Positions 1-8,882 are shown, counted from the first letter of the stretch. The stretch is DNA of 64,000 nt from Salegentibacter lacus (GCF_020164555.1 NZ_JAIQZB010000018.1:1-64000), one strand, 5' to 3'. Made by a program: numbers and translations. The notes: generated by a model not told the origin, from the letters alone.

Positions 1-39
1 GAGGTAAAAGACTTAACTGCGACTGGTCATAGGTCTTAA
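1..39 (+). CDS. possible C-terminal tail of a plus-strand gene cut by the left edge
   Basis: Frame 1 is open for twelve codons from the window edge and ends at TAA (37-39), reading EVKDLTATGHRS. A two-sided terminator follows at about 101-121, which fits a gene converging on the minus-strand hydrolase next to it. Twelve open codons can occur by chance and no family can be recognised, so this is only a suggestion. Confidence 0.2.
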   Translation, partial: EVKDLTATGHRS

Positions 40-100
40 ATACTGCTTTGGCTTTCATTACATGAAAATACTAAAAACCAGAAAATAATACAACAAAAAA

Positions 101-121
101 GGCTGCCTTTTCAGACAGCCT
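101..121. terminator. bidirectional rho-independent terminator
   Basis: The hairpin pairs GGCTG with CAGCC, with a short CT/AG extension after one mismatch. It has an A-run on the left and TCTTTTT on the right, so it can work on both strands. It lies just behind the stop of the minus-strand hydrolase at 148. Confidence 0.7.
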
Positions 122-147
122 CTTTTTCATTCTTAATATTTCTGGAG

Positions 148-984
148 TTAGGATTTTAGAAAACGTAATAAAATCTCATTAAACTCTTTTTTATGTGTCA
201 TCACCAATCCGTGTGGCGCACCTTCAATTATTTCAAAAGTATTATTCTTAACCAGATCTTTGCTCTTCTTTCCGGCAAGCTCTAAAGGAACGATCTCATC
301 AGCATCTCCGTGAACAATTAGCGTAGGCACATCAAACTCTTTTAGATCTTCCCTAAAATCGGTTAAGCCGAAAGAGTCTACACAATCTAATGTCGCTTTG
401 GCTGAAGCCTTACAGGCAATACTCCAATCGAAGTGTTTCTGCTCATCACTTATACGATCTTTGTTCTTTTCATAATTGTAAAATTTATCGCCAAAACCAG
501 CTAAAAATCCCGCGCGGTCTTTTCTAATTTCTTTTTTAAATCCTTCAAAAACCTCTTTATCGAGTCCGTCGGAATTATCATCGGCTTTTAGCATGAAAGG
601 GGGCACAGCTGAAATAAGTGCTGCCTTCTGAATATTCGCAGTTCCGTATTTACCGATAAATCGGGCTACTTCGCCTCCACCCATAGAAAATCCTACAATT
701 ATTGTATTAGAAAGTCCCAATTCGGTTATAACATCGTTTAGATCGGAAGCTAAAGTATCATAGTCATAACCTCCCCAGGGTTTATCGCTATCACCAAATC
801 CGCGGCGGTCGTAGCTAATACATCTAAATCCTGCATCTACAATTTTCTCTACCTGGTATTCCCACATTTTATGACTTAAAGGCCAGCCGTGAATAAGAAT
901 TACCGGTTGCCCTTCGCCATAATCTTGGTAGGCTAATTTTATTTTATTTCCGTTCTCTTCGTTTTTAGTTTCTATATAATTCAT
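148..984 (-). CDS. alpha/beta hydrolase, non-haem haloperoxidase/esterase type
   Basis: A 278-residue single-domain alpha/beta-hydrolase without a signal peptide, so probably cytoplasmic. The oxyanion-region HGWP is at residues 32-35, the nucleophile elbow GFSMGG places Ser at 100, HGDADEIVP gives Asp229, and APHG gives His258, so the Ser-Asp-His triad looks complete. The length and the motif pattern match the cofactor-free haloperoxidase/arylesterase group, whose physiological substrates are usually unknown. The gene starts at ATG 984, stands alone, and ends at the bidirectional terminator at 101-121. The fold is certain; the substrate cannot be read from the sequence. Confidence 0.85.
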   Translation of the reverse strand: MNYIETKNEENGNKIKLAYQDYGEGQPVILIHGWPLSHKMWEYQVEKIVDAGFRCISYDRRGFGDSDKPWGGYDYDTLASDLNDVITELGLSNTIIVGFSMGGGEVARFIGKYGTANIQKAALISAVPPFMLKADDNSDGLDKEVFEGFKKEIRKDRAGFLAGFGDKFYNYEKNKDRISDEQKHFDWSIACKASAKATLDCVDSFGLTDFREDLKEFDVPTLIVHGDADEIVPLELAGKKSKDLVKNNTFEIIEGAPHGLVMTHKKEFNEILLRFLKS

Positions 985-1031
985 TGCTTATTTTTTTATA
1001 AGATAACAACTACAGTTCTCTATAAAAAAGT

Positions 1032-1054
1032 AAAGCCTGCATTTAGCAGGCTTT
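1032..1054 (-). terminator. terminator behind the Sua5/YciO gene
   Basis: A perfect 9-bp stem, AAAGCCTGC with GCAGGCTTT, has a 5-nt loop and lies 30 nt behind the minus-strand stop at 1084. On the minus strand a T-rich stretch follows the stem. Confidence 0.75.
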
Positions 1055-1083
1055 TAACTTGTTATCAAAAATTTTATTTAAAA

Positions 1084-1704
1084 CTACATTATCTCTATAC
1101 TTCCTTTTCCTTCCCTTATTACTTCAGGCTCAGAAGTGGTTAGATCTATAACGGTAGATGGAATATTGTCTCCATATCCACCATCAATTACCAGGTCTAC
1201 AAGATGATCCCATTTTTCTTTAATTAATTCAGGATCTGTGGTGTACTCTATAACTTCATCTTCATCGTAAATAGAAGTTGAAACAATTGGGTTTCCTAAG
1301 GTGGCTACAATACTTTTACATATAGCATTATCGGGGACCCTAATTCCAACGGTTTTTTTCTTCTTAAATACATTTGGAAGGTTATTATTTCCGGGTAAAA
1401 TAAAAGTATACGGCCCCGGAAGATTTCTTTTAAGGATTTTGAAAGTTGCGGAATCTATTTGTTTTACGTAGTCTGAAAGATTGCTTAAATCTTCGCAAAT
1501 AAAGGAAAAATTAGCTTTTTCAAGCTTTACGCCCTTAATTTGAGCAATTTTCTCTAATGCCGAAGTATTGGTGATATCGCAGCCTAAACCATAAACGGTA
1601 TCGGTAGGATAAATAATTAGCCCACCGTTTCTCAGGACTTCTACTACTTTATTAATATGTTTCTGACTTGGGTTTTCGTCGTAAATTTTAAGTAATTCAG
1701 CCAT
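1084..1704 (-). CDS. Sua5/YciO/YrdC/YwlC family protein (threonylcarbamoyl-AMP synthase-like)
   Basis: The 206 residues span one YrdC-type domain. The signature GGLIIYPTDTVYGLGCD lies near residues 27-43, GIRVPD near 120, and PSTVIDL near 182. Enzymes of this family condense threonine, bicarbonate and ATP to threonylcarbamoyl-AMP for t6A37 of ANN-reading tRNAs; the YciO branch is close in sequence but its role is less certain. The short length without the C-terminal Sua5 domain fits YrdC/YciO. A terminator follows at 1032-1054. I am confident of the family but not of whether this is the main t6A enzyme of the cell. Confidence 0.85.
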   Translation of the reverse strand: MAELLKIYDENPSQKHINKVVEVLRNGGLIIYPTDTVYGLGCDITNTSALEKIAQIKGVKLEKANFSFICEDLSNLSDYVKQIDSATFKILKRNLPGPYTFILPGNNNLPNVFKKKKTVGIRVPDNAICKSIVATLGNPIVSTSIYDEDEVIEYTTDPELIKEKWDHLVDLVIDGGYGDNIPSTVIDLTTSEPEVIREGKGSIEIM

Positions 1705-1768
1705 AGTTATAAATTTTAGTAATTGAGAATTTACAAATTTTCGAGCAGATATTTTTTAAATGATCTAT

Positions 1769-1981
1769 TTAATCTGATTTAGAAACTTCACTTTCCAGCT
1801 TCAGCACTTTACTACCATCTTCCTGTTCTATAAAAAGTGCTTTATTACCTGCCTCGCCTTTTCGGGTAATCTCACTTCCATCTATAGTTTTGGCGACTTC
1901 TTCGGCATAGGTTTTTACCACTTTACCTTCAGCTTTTCCATTCCCCCATTTCCAACTGACGTTACTTCCCTCTTTAATCAT
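1769..1981 (-). CDS. DUF2945 / HVA1 (TUDOR-like) small protein
   Basis: A 70-residue protein starting MIKEGSNVSWKWGNGKAEG, which has the pattern of the DUF2945 or hypervirulence-associated TUDOR-like family: small beta-barrel proteins found in many bacteria and fungi with no established molecular role. It has no signal peptide or membrane segment and is rich in Lys and Glu. It lies 65 nt in front of the Sua5/YciO gene on the same strand and behind the uvrD terminator at 2007-2027, so it probably has its own promoter. Confidence 0.7.
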   Translation of the reverse strand: MIKEGSNVSWKWGNGKAEGKVVKTYAEEVAKTIDGSEITRKGEAGNKALFIEQEDGSKVLKLESEVSKSD

Positions 1982-2006
1982 AATTTTTTATTTTGAAGAT
2001 AAAAAG

Positions 2007-2027
2007 AAAGCCGCTCGAAGCGGCTTT
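2007..2027 (-). terminator. terminator behind uvrD/pcrA
   Basis: A perfect 8-bp stem AAAGCCGC/GCGGCTTT with a TCGAA loop is followed on the minus strand by CTTTTT. It lies 24 nt behind the helicase stop codon at 2051 and ahead of the DUF2945 gene. Confidence 0.8.
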
Positions 2028-2050
2028 AAATAACAGAAGTTTAACGAGTT

Positions 2051-4372
2051 TTAAGAGATCAATTTCAGCTTTGCGAACCTTAGCAAAAGCTTTTTAATTC
2101 CTCCGTTTTCAAAATCTATTTCAGCTTTTTTATCCTGCCCAACACCATCTATGGCAAGAACTTTCCCTTTACCGAAACGCATATGCTCTACCACGTTTCC
2201 TGCTTCGAGTTTTATGGCATTTGTAGCTTTTTCAGGCTCAGGACTGGCGGGTTTTAATTTCCGAAGTTTTCTTAACTGAGACTCACTCGGCTTATGCGCC
2301 GGTGGTGGCGTGCCTTTTTTAGGTTTGCTTTGGCGTAATTTACTTTTATCAACATCATCGCCAAAAATATCGGTATCTATCAGCGGTTTATATTTATAAT
2401 CATCCTGCGGAATCATATAGTCCATATACTGCTCGTCTACCTCTTCAATAAATCTACTCGGTTCGGCATCAACAAGTTTTCCCCAACGATAACGCGATTG
2501 TGTATAAGTTAGATAAGCCTGTTTTTCTGCCCGGGTTAGTGCCACATAGAATAAACGTCGTTCTTCTTCCAGCTCGCTTCGGGTATTCATACTCATTCCT
2601 GAAGGGAAAAGATCTTCTTCCAACCCTACAATATATACATATGGGAACTCCAAACCTTTTGCCAGGTGAATGGTCATTAAGGCTACACGGTCGTCGTCGC
2701 CAGTGTCTTTGTCCATATCTGTAGCAAGTGCGACGTCTTCCAGGAATTCAGCTAAAGAACCTTCAGCATCAGCCAGCTCTTTTTGGCCTTCCACAAAATC
2801 TTTGATTCCGTTAAGTAATTCCTCAATATTTTCAATTCGGGCAATTCCTTCTGGGGTACCGTCTTTCTTTAATTCCTGAACCAAACCTGTTTTCTTGGTT
2901 ACGGTATCGGCAACGGTAAAAGCATCGGCATTTTCAGCAAGAATCGTAAAACTCTTAATCATGTTCACGAAATTATCCAGCTTGGTACGCGTGCTTTTAT
3001 TAATCTTTAAATCAAGATGATCTATATTTTCAATAATTTCAAATATGGTTTTTCCATATTGATTCCCGGCAATACTCAGTTTATCCATGGTAGTTTGCCC
3101 AATTCCACGGGCAGGATAATTGATTACTCGCTTAAGCGCTTCTTCGTCTTTCGGGTTTATTAGCAGACGCAAATAAGACAACACATCTTTAATCTCCTTA
3201 CGCTGATAGAATGAAAGTCCGCCATAAATTCTATATGGAATTTCCTTTTTTCTAAGCGCATCTTCCATCGCCCTGCTTTGAGCATTGGTTCTGTAAAGAA
3301 TAGCAAAATCGCCATTACTCATCTGATTTTGCATTCGGTTCTCAAAGATAGAACCGGCAACAAACCTTCCTTCTTCCCCATCGGTTAGCAAGCGGTTCAC
3401 CACGATTTTCGGCCCTTCATCATTAGCTGTCCAAACTATTTTTTCCAGTTTGGTTTTATTCTTTTCAATTATGGAGTTCGCTGCATTTACAATATTTTTG
3501 GTAGACCGGTAATTTTGCTCGAGGCGGTACATTTGTACATTATCGTAATCTTTCTGGAAATTCAGGATATTATTGATATTCGCTCCGCGGAAGGCATAAA
3601 TACTCTGCGCATCGTCACCTACCACACATATATTCTGAAATTTATCTGAAAGTGCTTTTACAATTAAATATTGTGAATGATTGGTATCCTGGTACTCATC
3701 TACCAAAATGTATCTGAAACGATTCTGGTATTTATGAAGCACTTCAGGAAAACGATTTAAAAGCTCGTTAGTTTTTAGCAGAAGATCATCAAAATCCATC
3801 GCGCCAGCTTTAAAACAGCGTTCCACATATTCCTGGTAGATTTCCCCCAAACGTGGTTTTTTAGACATTGCATCGGCTTCCTTCAACTCCGGGTTTTGGA
3901 AATAAGCTTTTACCGTAATCAAACTGTTTTTATAAGAAGAAATACGGCTGTAAACCTGTTTGTATTTATAAACGTCCTTATCGAGACGCATATCTTTAAT
4001 AATCGCCCTGATCACGCTTTGGGAATCTTGTGTATCGTAAATGGTAAAATTTGAAGGATAGCCCAATTTATCGGCTTCAAACCGCAAAATTTTAGCAAAA
4101 ATAGAGTGAAAAGTTCCCATCCAAAGATTCTTCGCCTCACTGCTACCAACAATCTTAGAGATACGGGTTTTCATTTCCCGGGCCGCTTTATTGGTAAAAG
4201 TGAGCGATAAAATATTAAAGGGATCTACTCCCTGACTCATAAGGTAAGCGATACGGTAGGTAAGCACCCTGGTTTTCCCAGATCCTGCTCCTGCAATTAC
4301 AATCATTGCGCCATCCTTTTGCAGTACAGGCGCACGCTGTGCGTCATTTAATTCGGCTAAATAAGCTTCCAA
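2051..4372 (-). CDS. uvrD: UvrD/PcrA-type superfamily 1A DNA helicase
   Basis: A 773-residue ATP-dependent 3'-5' DNA helicase used in nucleotide-excision and mismatch repair and in clearing proteins from DNA. Visible motifs are Walker A GAGSGKT (residues 28-34), VDEYQDTN (motif II), QNYRST, the C-terminal motif TIHLAKGLEFPYV, and VALTRAEK. A Tudor-like tail (VEHMRFGKGKVLAIDG) is where PcrA binds RNA polymerase. The only start that gives the usual N-terminus (MEAYLAELNDAQRAPVL) is TTG at 4372: there is no in-frame ATG between the upstream stop and this site. Length and motif order are normal for PcrA/UvrD. Confidence 0.95.
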   Translation of the reverse strand: MEAYLAELNDAQRAPVLQKDGAMIVIAGAGSGKTRVLTYRIAYLMSQGVDPFNILSLTFTNKAAREMKTRISKIVGSSEAKNLWMGTFHSIFAKILRFEADKLGYPSNFTIYDTQDSQSVIRAIIKDMRLDKDVYKYKQVYSRISSYKNSLITVKAYFQNPELKEADAMSKKPRLGEIYQEYVERCFKAGAMDFDDLLLKTNELLNRFPEVLHKYQNRFRYILVDEYQDTNHSQYLIVKALSDKFQNICVVGDDAQSIYAFRGANINNILNFQKDYDNVQMYRLEQNYRSTKNIVNAANSIIEKNKTKLEKIVWTANDEGPKIVVNRLLTDGEEGRFVAGSIFENRMQNQMSNGDFAILYRTNAQSRAMEDALRKKEIPYRIYGGLSFYQRKEIKDVLSYLRLLINPKDEEALKRVINYPARGIGQTTMDKLSIAGNQYGKTIFEIIENIDHLDLKINKSTRTKLDNFVNMIKSFTILAENADAFTVADTVTKKTGLVQELKKDGTPEGIARIENIEELLNGIKDFVEGQKELADAEGSLAEFLEDVALATDMDKDTGDDDRVALMTIHLAKGLEFPYVYIVGLEEDLFPSGMSMNTRSELEEERRLFYVALTRAEKQAYLTYTQSRYRWGKLVDAEPSRFIEEVDEQYMDYMIPQDDYKYKPLIDTDIFGDDVDKSKLRQSKPKKGTPPPAHKPSESQLRKLRKLKPASPEPEKATNAIKLEAGNVVEHMRFGKGKVLAIDGVGQDKKAEIDFENGGIKKLLLRFAKLKLIS

Positions 4373-4463
4373 TCTCTTCAGTTTTTTAAATGCGTGAAAT
4401 TAACCAAAATGAGACAAATTATAAACCTGAAACCCACTTTGTTTTAAACAAACTCAGATTGGC

Positions 4464-4481
4464 CTTAAGCAATTGCTTAAG
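4464..4481. promoter_or_regulatory. perfect 18-bp palindrome in the M20 promoter region
   Basis: CTTAAGCAATTGCTTAAG is identical to its reverse complement. It ends 7 nt ahead of TATCTTTA (4489-4496), a near match to the Bacteroidota -7 element, and 57 nt ahead of the M20 start. The position fits an operator covering the upstream promoter element. No regulator gene lies next to it, so the binding protein is unknown. Confidence 0.45.
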
Positions 4482-4537
4482 TTTTTAATATCTTTAAAAT
4501 TCTGCAATCTTAAATTGAAAACGAAACAAAACTTACT

Positions 4538-5818
4538 ATGAAAAAAATAATATTCAGTTTGCTTGGGCTTTTCAGCTTTACTTTAGCTGCCCAGGAAATT
4601 GATCCAGAAATCAATTCGGCTGCCGAAGAAATAGAGGAACAGGTGATTTCCTGGCGCAGGGATTTTCATCAGCATCCTGAACTTTCCAACCGGGAAACGG
4701 AAACCGCCAGAAAGATCGCCGCTCATTTAGAAAGTCTCGGTATAGAAACTACCACCGGCGTGGCTAAAACCGGGGTAGTAGGGATTTTAAAAGGTGAAAA
4801 TGAAGGCAAAACTGTAGCCTTAAGGGCAGATATTGACGCGCTGCCGGTAACCGAAAGAAATGACCTTCCCTTTAAATCTGAAGTAAGGACAGAGTTTCTG
4901 GGCTCAGAAACCGGGGTGATGCACGCTTGTGGCCACGACACCCACATTGCAATAATGATGGGTGTTGCTGAAATCCTTTCAAAAAACAAAGATAAGATAA
5001 ACGGGACGGTGAAATTTATATTTCAACCCGCAGAAGAAGGTCCGCCACCGGGTGAAGAAGGCGGTGCTTCCTTAATGATCAAAGAAGGTGTTCTTAAAAA
5101 CCCAGATGTGGACGCAATTTTCGGGCTTCATATAAATTCGGAAACTCCTGTAGGAACTATTCGTTACAAACCGGAAGGCACTATGGCCGCGGTAGAGCGT
5201 TTTGTAATAAATGTAAAAGGAAAACAAACCCACGGTTCGGCGCCCTGGAGTGGTACAGATCCTATCTTAATTTCAGCAAAAATTATAGATGGTTTGCAAA
5301 CCATAATTAGCAGGGAATCTAAACTGGTAGATGCTGCGGCGGTAATTACGGTAGGAAAAATCACCAGCGGGGTTCGTTTTAATATTATTCCTGAAACTGC
5401 AGAAATGATTGGAACCATAAGAACCCTGGATCCAGATATGAAAACATTAATCCTGAAAAGAATGAACGAGATGGTTCCTGCAATTGCCAAAGCTTACGGT
5501 GGAGAAGCTACGGTTGAAATTCAGAATAATACCGCGATTACTTACAACGATCCAGAACTTACCAGCCAAATGTTACCGACTTTACAAAAAGTTGCAGGTA
5601 AAGAAAATGTGGTTTTAGCCAAAGCCACCACAGGTGGGGAAGATTTTTCTTTCTTTCAGGAGGAAATACCCGGTTTTTATTATTTCCTTGGTGGAAAACC
5701 TATAGATTCTACCGAACCGGCACCACATCATACTCCCGACTTTTTTATAGATGAAAGCGGAATGTTACTGGGCGTAAAAACGATGTCTCAGTTAGCTATA
5801 GATTACCTAAACCAATAA
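4538..5818 (+). CDS. exported M20 family amidohydrolase (IAA-amino acid/hippurate hydrolase-like)
   Basis: A 426-residue metal-dependent aminoacylase or carboxypeptidase. Residues 1-18 form a signal peptide ending TLAAQ, so the enzyme is exported. The metal site is clear: MHACGHDTH (Cys131, His133, Asp134), QPAEEG (Glu166 and Glu167), and TGGEDFSFF towards the C-terminus. Cys in the first motif places it in the amidohydrolase (hippurate/IAA-amino acid hydrolase) branch rather than among true peptidases. It is followed after 3 nt by the FMN glutamate-synthase-like gene, so the two are probably co-transcribed. The acyl-amino-acid substrate is unknown. Confidence 0.9.
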   Translation: MKKIIFSLLGLFSFTLAAQEIDPEINSAAEEIEEQVISWRRDFHQHPELSNRETETARKIAAHLESLGIETTTGVAKTGVVGILKGENEGKTVALRADIDALPVTERNDLPFKSEVRTEFLGSETGVMHACGHDTHIAIMMGVAEILSKNKDKINGTVKFIFQPAEEGPPPGEEGGASLMIKEGVLKNPDVDAIFGLHINSETPVGTIRYKPEGTMAAVERFVINVKGKQTHGSAPWSGTDPILISAKIIDGLQTIISRESKLVDAAAVITVGKITSGVRFNIIPETAEMIGTIRTLDPDMKTLILKRMNEMVPAIAKAYGGEATVEIQNNTAITYNDPELTSQMLPTLQKVAGKENVVLAKATTGGEDFSFFQEEIPGFYYFLGGKPIDSTEPAPHHTPDFFIDESGMLLGVKTMSQLAIDYLNQ

Positions 5819-5821
5819 TTT

Positions 5822-7444
5822 ATGAATAGCTTTTTCGATTTTTTAGGTTCAATTGAATGGTGGGGATGGATTCTTATAGTTATTGTTTTAATTGCTATAA
5901 AAGATATTTTCTTTAATCGCGAACACACTATAAAACATAACTTTCCAGTGGTGGGACATTTACGCTATTTTTTAGAAGGAATTGGTCCGGAATTGCGACA
6001 GTATATCGTGGCTAGCAACAGGGAGGAATTACCTTTTAACAGGGTTGAACGCGGCTGGATTTATGCTTCGGCCAAAAATGAAAATAATTACGAGGGTTTT
6101 GGAACCGACCAGGATATTTTTTCAACGCATTATATCTTCATCAATAATGCGATGATTCCTTATAAATTAGATGAAAAGCATCCTAATGCAATAGACCCAA
6201 ATTTTATTGCCTGCGGGAAAGTGATGGGAGAATATAACAAAAGAGAACGCCCTTTTAGACCGGCCTCGATAATCAATGTTTCTGCTATGAGTTTTGGTTC
6301 TCTTTCAGCCAGGGCTATTGAATCTTTAAATGAGGGTTGCAAAGAAGCCGGTGCTTATCACAATACTGGAGAAGGCGGACTTTCACAATACCATCAAAAA
6401 GGAGCCGATGTGGTTTTTCATTTTGGAACTGGATATTTTGGAGTTCGGGACGAAAATGGAAACTTTTCTATGGATAGAATGGTGGCACTCGTAAAAGATA
6501 ATCCTCAGATTCGAGCTATCGAAGTCAAGCTTTCACAGGGTGCCAAACCAGGAAAAGGCGGAGTATTGCCAGCTTCAAAAATCACCAAAGAAATTTCTGA
6601 AATTCGGCACGTCCCTATGGGTCAGGACGTACTTTCTCCACCAAATCATTCAGCTTTTAGCAATATTCCCGAATTGTTAGATTTTATTGAAGAAATCGCT
6701 GAAGCGACCGGACTTCCGGTCGGCATAAAATCGGCCGTGGGAAGATTAAATCAATGGGAAGAACTCGCTGCGCTTATGTCAAAAACCAAACGAGGCCCGG
6801 ATTTTATAACAATTGACGGTGGTGAAGGTGGTACCGGCGCCGCGCCGCCAAGTTTTGCAGATCACGTTTCATTACCCTGGATTTACGCATTTACCGATGT
6901 TTACAAAATATTCCTGAATGAAGGAATTACCGATAGAATTGTATTTATTGGCAGTGGGAAACTCGGTTTTCCCGCAAAAGCAGCTATGGCTTTTGCGCTG
7001 GGAGCAGATTGTATAAATGTTGCCCGGGAAGCAATGATGAGTATTGGCTGTATACAGGCGCAAGCCTGCCATAACAACACCTGCCCTACCGGAGTTGCTA
7101 CACAAAACAAATGGTTGCAGGCAGGAATAAATGTGAAAGATAAAGCTCGCCGAGTGAACTATTACTTCACTAAGTTCAGAAAAGAATTGTTAGAGATTAC
7201 CCACGCCTGCGGTTACGAGCATCCGTCACAATTTACTATGGATGATGTAGAGATAAATTTAAGCGACAAGAATCTGGCAAAAACCCTGGCGACCACTTTT
7301 GCATATCATAAAGAAAAAGTACCTTTCGGCGATATTCAATCGCATATGGATTGCCCACATCTGGGCGGAATTCATAAGCAAAAAGAAGTGACGACCAAAG
7401 AAGCTGAAACCGAGGAAACCTCTCCACATAATAAGAACGAATGA
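5822..7444 (+). CDS. FMN-binding glutamate synthase family protein (GltB2-like)
   Basis: A 540-residue protein with an N-terminal membrane segment (about residues 10-28) followed by a glutamate-synthase FMN/iron-sulfur domain. Visible are SFGSLSARAIESLNEG, TGEGGLS, the FMN-site KLSQGAKPGKGG, DGGEGGTGAAP and the 3Fe-4S cysteines Cys410, Cys416 and Cys421 in GCIQAQACHNNTCPTG. It lacks the glutamine amidotransferase and gltD-like parts of a complete glutamate synthase, so it is a stand-alone member whose reaction is not established. It overlaps the next gene by 4 nt (ATGA), pointing to translational coupling. Confidence 0.88.
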   Translation: MNSFFDFLGSIEWWGWILIVIVLIAIKDIFFNREHTIKHNFPVVGHLRYFLEGIGPELRQYIVASNREELPFNRVERGWIYASAKNENNYEGFGTDQDIFSTHYIFINNAMIPYKLDEKHPNAIDPNFIACGKVMGEYNKRERPFRPASIINVSAMSFGSLSARAIESLNEGCKEAGAYHNTGEGGLSQYHQKGADVVFHFGTGYFGVRDENGNFSMDRMVALVKDNPQIRAIEVKLSQGAKPGKGGVLPASKITKEISEIRHVPMGQDVLSPPNHSAFSNIPELLDFIEEIAEATGLPVGIKSAVGRLNQWEELAALMSKTKRGPDFITIDGGEGGTGAAPPSFADHVSLPWIYAFTDVYKIFLNEGITDRIVFIGSGKLGFPAKAAMAFALGADCINVAREAMMSIGCIQAQACHNNTCPTGVATQNKWLQAGINVKDKARRVNYYFTKFRKELLEITHACGYEHPSQFTMDDVEINLSDKNLAKTLATTFAYHKEKVPFGDIQSHMDCPHLGGIHKQKEVTTKEAETEETSPHNKNE

Positions 7445-7962
7445 ATCAGATAGAACTTTCCCAAATACTTTTAGCTATTCTGCCGGCTTTAATTGTTGGT
7501 GTAGTAGCCTTTTATTTTTTTAGTTCGTATAACAAAAATGAAGAAAATAGAAGACGCTTTCTATTACATAGAGAAAATCAAAAAACAGCGCTTCCTTTAA
7601 AATTACAGGCTTACGAACGGATGACGTTGTTTTTGGAACGCATTTCTCCCGGGAAAATCTTATTTAGAGTAAAGCCTAACTCCAATGATAAAGAAGCCTA
7701 CGAGCGAGCATTGATTAATACCATTGAACAGGAATTTGAACATAACCTCGCACAGCAAATCTATCTGTCTGTGGAATGCTGGGATTATATTAAGACAGCT
7801 AAAAATGCTACCATCGGAATCATTAGAAAAGCTAACCAACAGGAAAGTGTTACTGATGCCGATAAATTAAGAGAGATAATTCTGAAAAATTTAATAGAAA
7901 AACAATCTCCTACTGAAGCTGCAATCGCTTACTTAAAAAATGAGGTAAAACGCTTTATTTAA
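7441..7962 (+). CDS. conserved small membrane-anchored protein, function unknown
   Basis: A 173-residue protein with one N-terminal transmembrane helix (about residues 8-28, LLAILPALIVGVVAFYFFSS) followed by a charged helical domain of about 145 residues. The domain contains RMTLFLERISPGK near residue 60 and ends in a Lys/Glu-rich helix. Its start overlaps the stop of the FMN glutamate-synthase-like gene, which also has a membrane anchor, so it may be a partner of that protein. Its stop overlaps the stop of the convergent patatin gene. I do not recognise a named family. Confidence 0.75.
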   Translation: MNQIELSQILLAILPALIVGVVAFYFFSSYNKNEENRRRFLLHRENQKTALPLKLQAYERMTLFLERISPGKILFRVKPNSNDKEAYERALINTIEQEFEHNLAQQIYLSVECWDYIKTAKNATIGIIRKANQQESVTDADKLREIILKNLIEKQSPTEAAIAYLKNEVKRFI

Positions 7963-8882
7963 AACAATCCGAAAAAGCTTTTACGTTTTGTAGCCAGGAA
8001 TTGCAAATGCTTTTCTTTTGCATGGTCGTAACCTTGCTGCCACCATTCCCCCATTAATTTTTTGTTGAAAACCAGGGAGTTTTCAGTCAGTTTTGTAGGC
8101 GTGTAGTAGGTATTGAGTTTTACTTTTTTATTTAAAGCGGCCAGTTTTCCTTCTACGATGTCGTGATATTCTACCTGGTCCAGTAAAAACCCAAAAAGGT
8201 TAATCATTAACGAAAATGGATTTTTCCCCAGTACTTTGTTATATTCCATATTTTCGGCTTCGAGGATAATCGCATCTACTTCAGTAGCTCCGCGTTTTAT
8301 CGCTTCTCGAATTGGCACCACACAACCCAGGCCGCCATCGGCATATTCAAATCCGTCCTTTTTGGCGAGACTCATAAAAGGAATATAATTACAGCTTATC
8401 CAGATCCAGTCGCAGAAATCTTCATAAGAAAAATCGTTAATCGACTTATATTCTACGCGATTTCTAGACAAATTAGAAACGGTAACCACTACATCTTCCA
8501 CCTGGTTTTTAAGCTGATCGAAATTTTCTTCAGAAAAATTACGCTTTATATGTTTTCGCAGATTTTGGCTTTCTCCAAATGTTCTTTTCTTCCGAACAAA
8601 TTGCCAGAACATGTTAAAATAATTAATCGTCACATACTCCCTACCTTCCTTTCGCTTTACTACAAAAGGATTAACATTAAAAATCTTACGCTGGTTTACA
8701 TTGGTATAAATGTCATAGACCTTGTCTATATTTCCCATAGCAAGATGCGGAATTAATAGGCTTCCGGTAGAAGTGCCCAAAAATAAATCATATTTCTTGC
8801 CTTCTTCCTGAATTAAATATTGAGCAACGCCGCCGGCAAAAGCGCCTTTACTGCCCCCACCCGATATTACCAGTGCCCGCAT
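7959..8882 (-). CDS. patatin-like phospholipase (copy 1 of a tandem pair)
   Basis: A 307-residue patatin-fold lipid acyl hydrolase using a Ser-Asp dyad. The oxyanion loop GGGSKG is at residues 8-13, the nucleophile motif GTSTGS gives Ser38, and the DGG motif gives Asp182. There is no signal peptide, so it acts in the cytoplasm or at the inner membrane. Its first 24 residues are the same as those of the next gene upstream, and the catalytic residues have the same numbers, so the pair arose by tandem duplication. It is the last gene of the M1 peptidase-patatin-patatin operon, and its start overlaps the previous stop by 1 nt. Confidence 0.9.
   Translation of the reverse strand: MRALVISGGGSKGAFAGGVAQYLIQEEGKKYDLFLGTSTGSLLIPHLAMGNIDKVYDIYTNVNQRKIFNVNPFVVKRKEGREYVTINYFNMFWQFVRKKRTFGESQNLRKHIKRNFSEENFDQLKNQVEDVVVTVSNLSRNRVEYKSINDFSYEDFCDWIWISCNYIPFMSLAKKDGFEYADGGLGCVVPIREAIKRGATEVDAIILEAENMEYNKVLGKNPFSLMINLFGFLLDQVEYHDIVEGKLAALNKKVKLNTYYTPTKLTENSLVFNKKLMGEWWQQGYDHAKEKHLQFLATKRKSFFGLF

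Noticed and set aside
4723-5490. Minus-strand ORFs inside the M20 amidohydrolase gene
   Set aside because: They are antisense to a complete conserved enzyme and show no domain.
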